In this document: positions 63,581-64,000 of the stretch, piece by piece
Numbering within the stretch: position 1 is the stretch's first letter
Layout: every line of letters begins with the position of its first letter
Origin: Roseovarius tolerans
Lineage (GTDB): Bacteria > Pseudomonadota > Alphaproteobacteria > Rhodobacterales > Rhodobacteraceae
Assembly: GCF_900109855.1 (NCBI RefSeq)
Contig: NZ_FOBO01000011.1
Span: 1-64,000 of the forward strand
DNA: 64,000 bases
Direction: 5' to 3'
Notes under the pieces: model-generated
Seen by the model: only the letters and a program-made list of their open reading frames with translations
Database searches by the model: none
What the model was told of the DNA's origin: nothing
Made by a program: the position numbers and the translations under genes

Positions 63581-63910
63581 ATGGCCCGCATGACCAAGAC
63601 CGAAGCCCGCGCCCGCGACATGCTGATGCGCGACCTTATTCATCTCAGCCGCGAGGACTGGGTGCCCGCCACGCTGGCCGAGATCGTGCCCGAAGCCTGG
63701 CACACCCTGGAGGCCGATCTGGAGGTCGAGGAGCCGCGCGAGAAGGTGACGCTCTACCTCGACCGGTCGGTGGCGCGGTTCTATCGCGGCATGGGGCGGG
63801 GCTACCACGCGCGGATCAACCGGCTCTTGAGGACATGGGCGCAGATGAAGATCGCGGGCGAGGTGCGGCTGGATGCCTATCTGGAGAAGCGGGTGACGGG
63901 GGAGGAGTGA
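63581..63910 (+). CDS. BrnA antitoxin-like protein
   Basis: A 109-residue protein whose C-terminal half KVTLYLDRSVARFYRGMGRGYHARINRLLRTWAQMK has the BrnA-type RHH pattern. The ATG at 63581 has GGAG at 63571. No BrnT toxin gene is beside it, so it is likely a stand-alone regulator widespread in Rhodobacteraceae. Confidence 0.75.
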   Translation: MARMTKTEARARDMLMRDLIHLSREDWVPATLAEIVPEAWHTLEADLEVEEPREKVTLYLDRSVARFYRGMGRGYHARINRLLRTWAQMKIAGEVRLDAYLEKRVTGEE

Positions 63911-63961
63911 CGCGGGGGTGTGGTGGGTTGGCACCCTTCCTACGCTTGCTGTCTGATCGTC

Positions 63962-63984
63962 ATCCTCGGGCTTGACCCGAGGAT
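63962..63984. repeat. ATCCTCGGG hairpin repeat
   Basis: ATCCTCGGG-CTTGA-CCCGAGGAT is a perfect 9-bp stem after the BrnA-like gene. This motif is common as a dispersed intergenic repeat in alphaproteobacteria and may also act as a terminator here. Confidence 0.6.
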
Positions 63985-64000
63985 CTGTTGGCGGGGAGAT

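Overview
The window looks like the chromosome of a marine Rhodobacteraceae (Roseobacter-group) alphaproteobacterium. The evidence is the core block at 54.9-64 kb (pcm, tolC family, PopZ-like DUF2497, cobQ, DUF6280, efp, serine-glyoxylate-type aminotransferase, ygfZ), its high GC, and the gene families carried by the island. Bases 1 to about 54.7 kb read as one large mobile island. It abuts the 3' end of a tRNA-Cys(GCA) gene (54722-54795, minus strand), beside a tyrosine recombinase (53583-54659) and its small regulatory genes. The other end of the island is not in the window as far as I can see.

Layout. 1-213: C-terminal remnant of an ISXO2/IS1595-type transposase. 280-9379: four-gene defence module (DUF499 ATPase, DUF3780, DUF1156 DNA methyltransferase, PLD-SNF2 helicase), resembling the helicase-methylase-ATPase (Hma-like) arrangement; the ATPase has lost its N-terminus and P-loop. 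9554-10471: GIY-YIG/DUF4357 protein. 10949-16959: conjugation entry module (ArdC antirestriction protein, three small genes, a nested inverted-repeat region that could hold oriT, MobC-like protein, VirD2-like relaxase, VirD4). 17146-22234: two large defence-type NTPases, a PD-(D/E)xK REase-nSTAND protein and an RloC/PrrC-like ABC ATPase with a zinc hook. 22360-33183: complete VirB-type type IV secretion operon on the minus strand, including a 52-residue VirB7-like lipoprotein and a lytic transglycosylase that appears built into a VirB5-like frame.

34-45.8 kb: cargo of small metabolic and stress genes (two tautomerases, a duplicated secreted monooxygenase-like protein, glyoxalase, GFA, NIPSNAP, DUF1330, cupin, methyltransferase, DUF2306 and DUF6326 membrane proteins) with TetR, two LysR and one HxlR regulator, several beside clear palindromic operators. 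45.8-51.6 kb: sub-island with a frameshifted recombinase, a redoxin remnant, and a TetR-DsrE-flavoprotein-reductase-epoxide-hydrolase-like cluster, flanked by two copies of a hairpin repeat. 51.6-54.7 kb: XRE regulator, secreted protein, divergent ribbon-helix-helix genes sharing two GGACA-N5-TGTCC palindromes, a winged-helix (excisionase-like) protein and the integrase.

Together the genes describe an integrative conjugative element that transfers with relaxase/VirD4/VirB, evades restriction with ArdC, and carries layered anti-phage systems (one damaged) plus electrophile or xenobiotic handling genes. Functions are read from motifs and family resemblance only; no database search was run.
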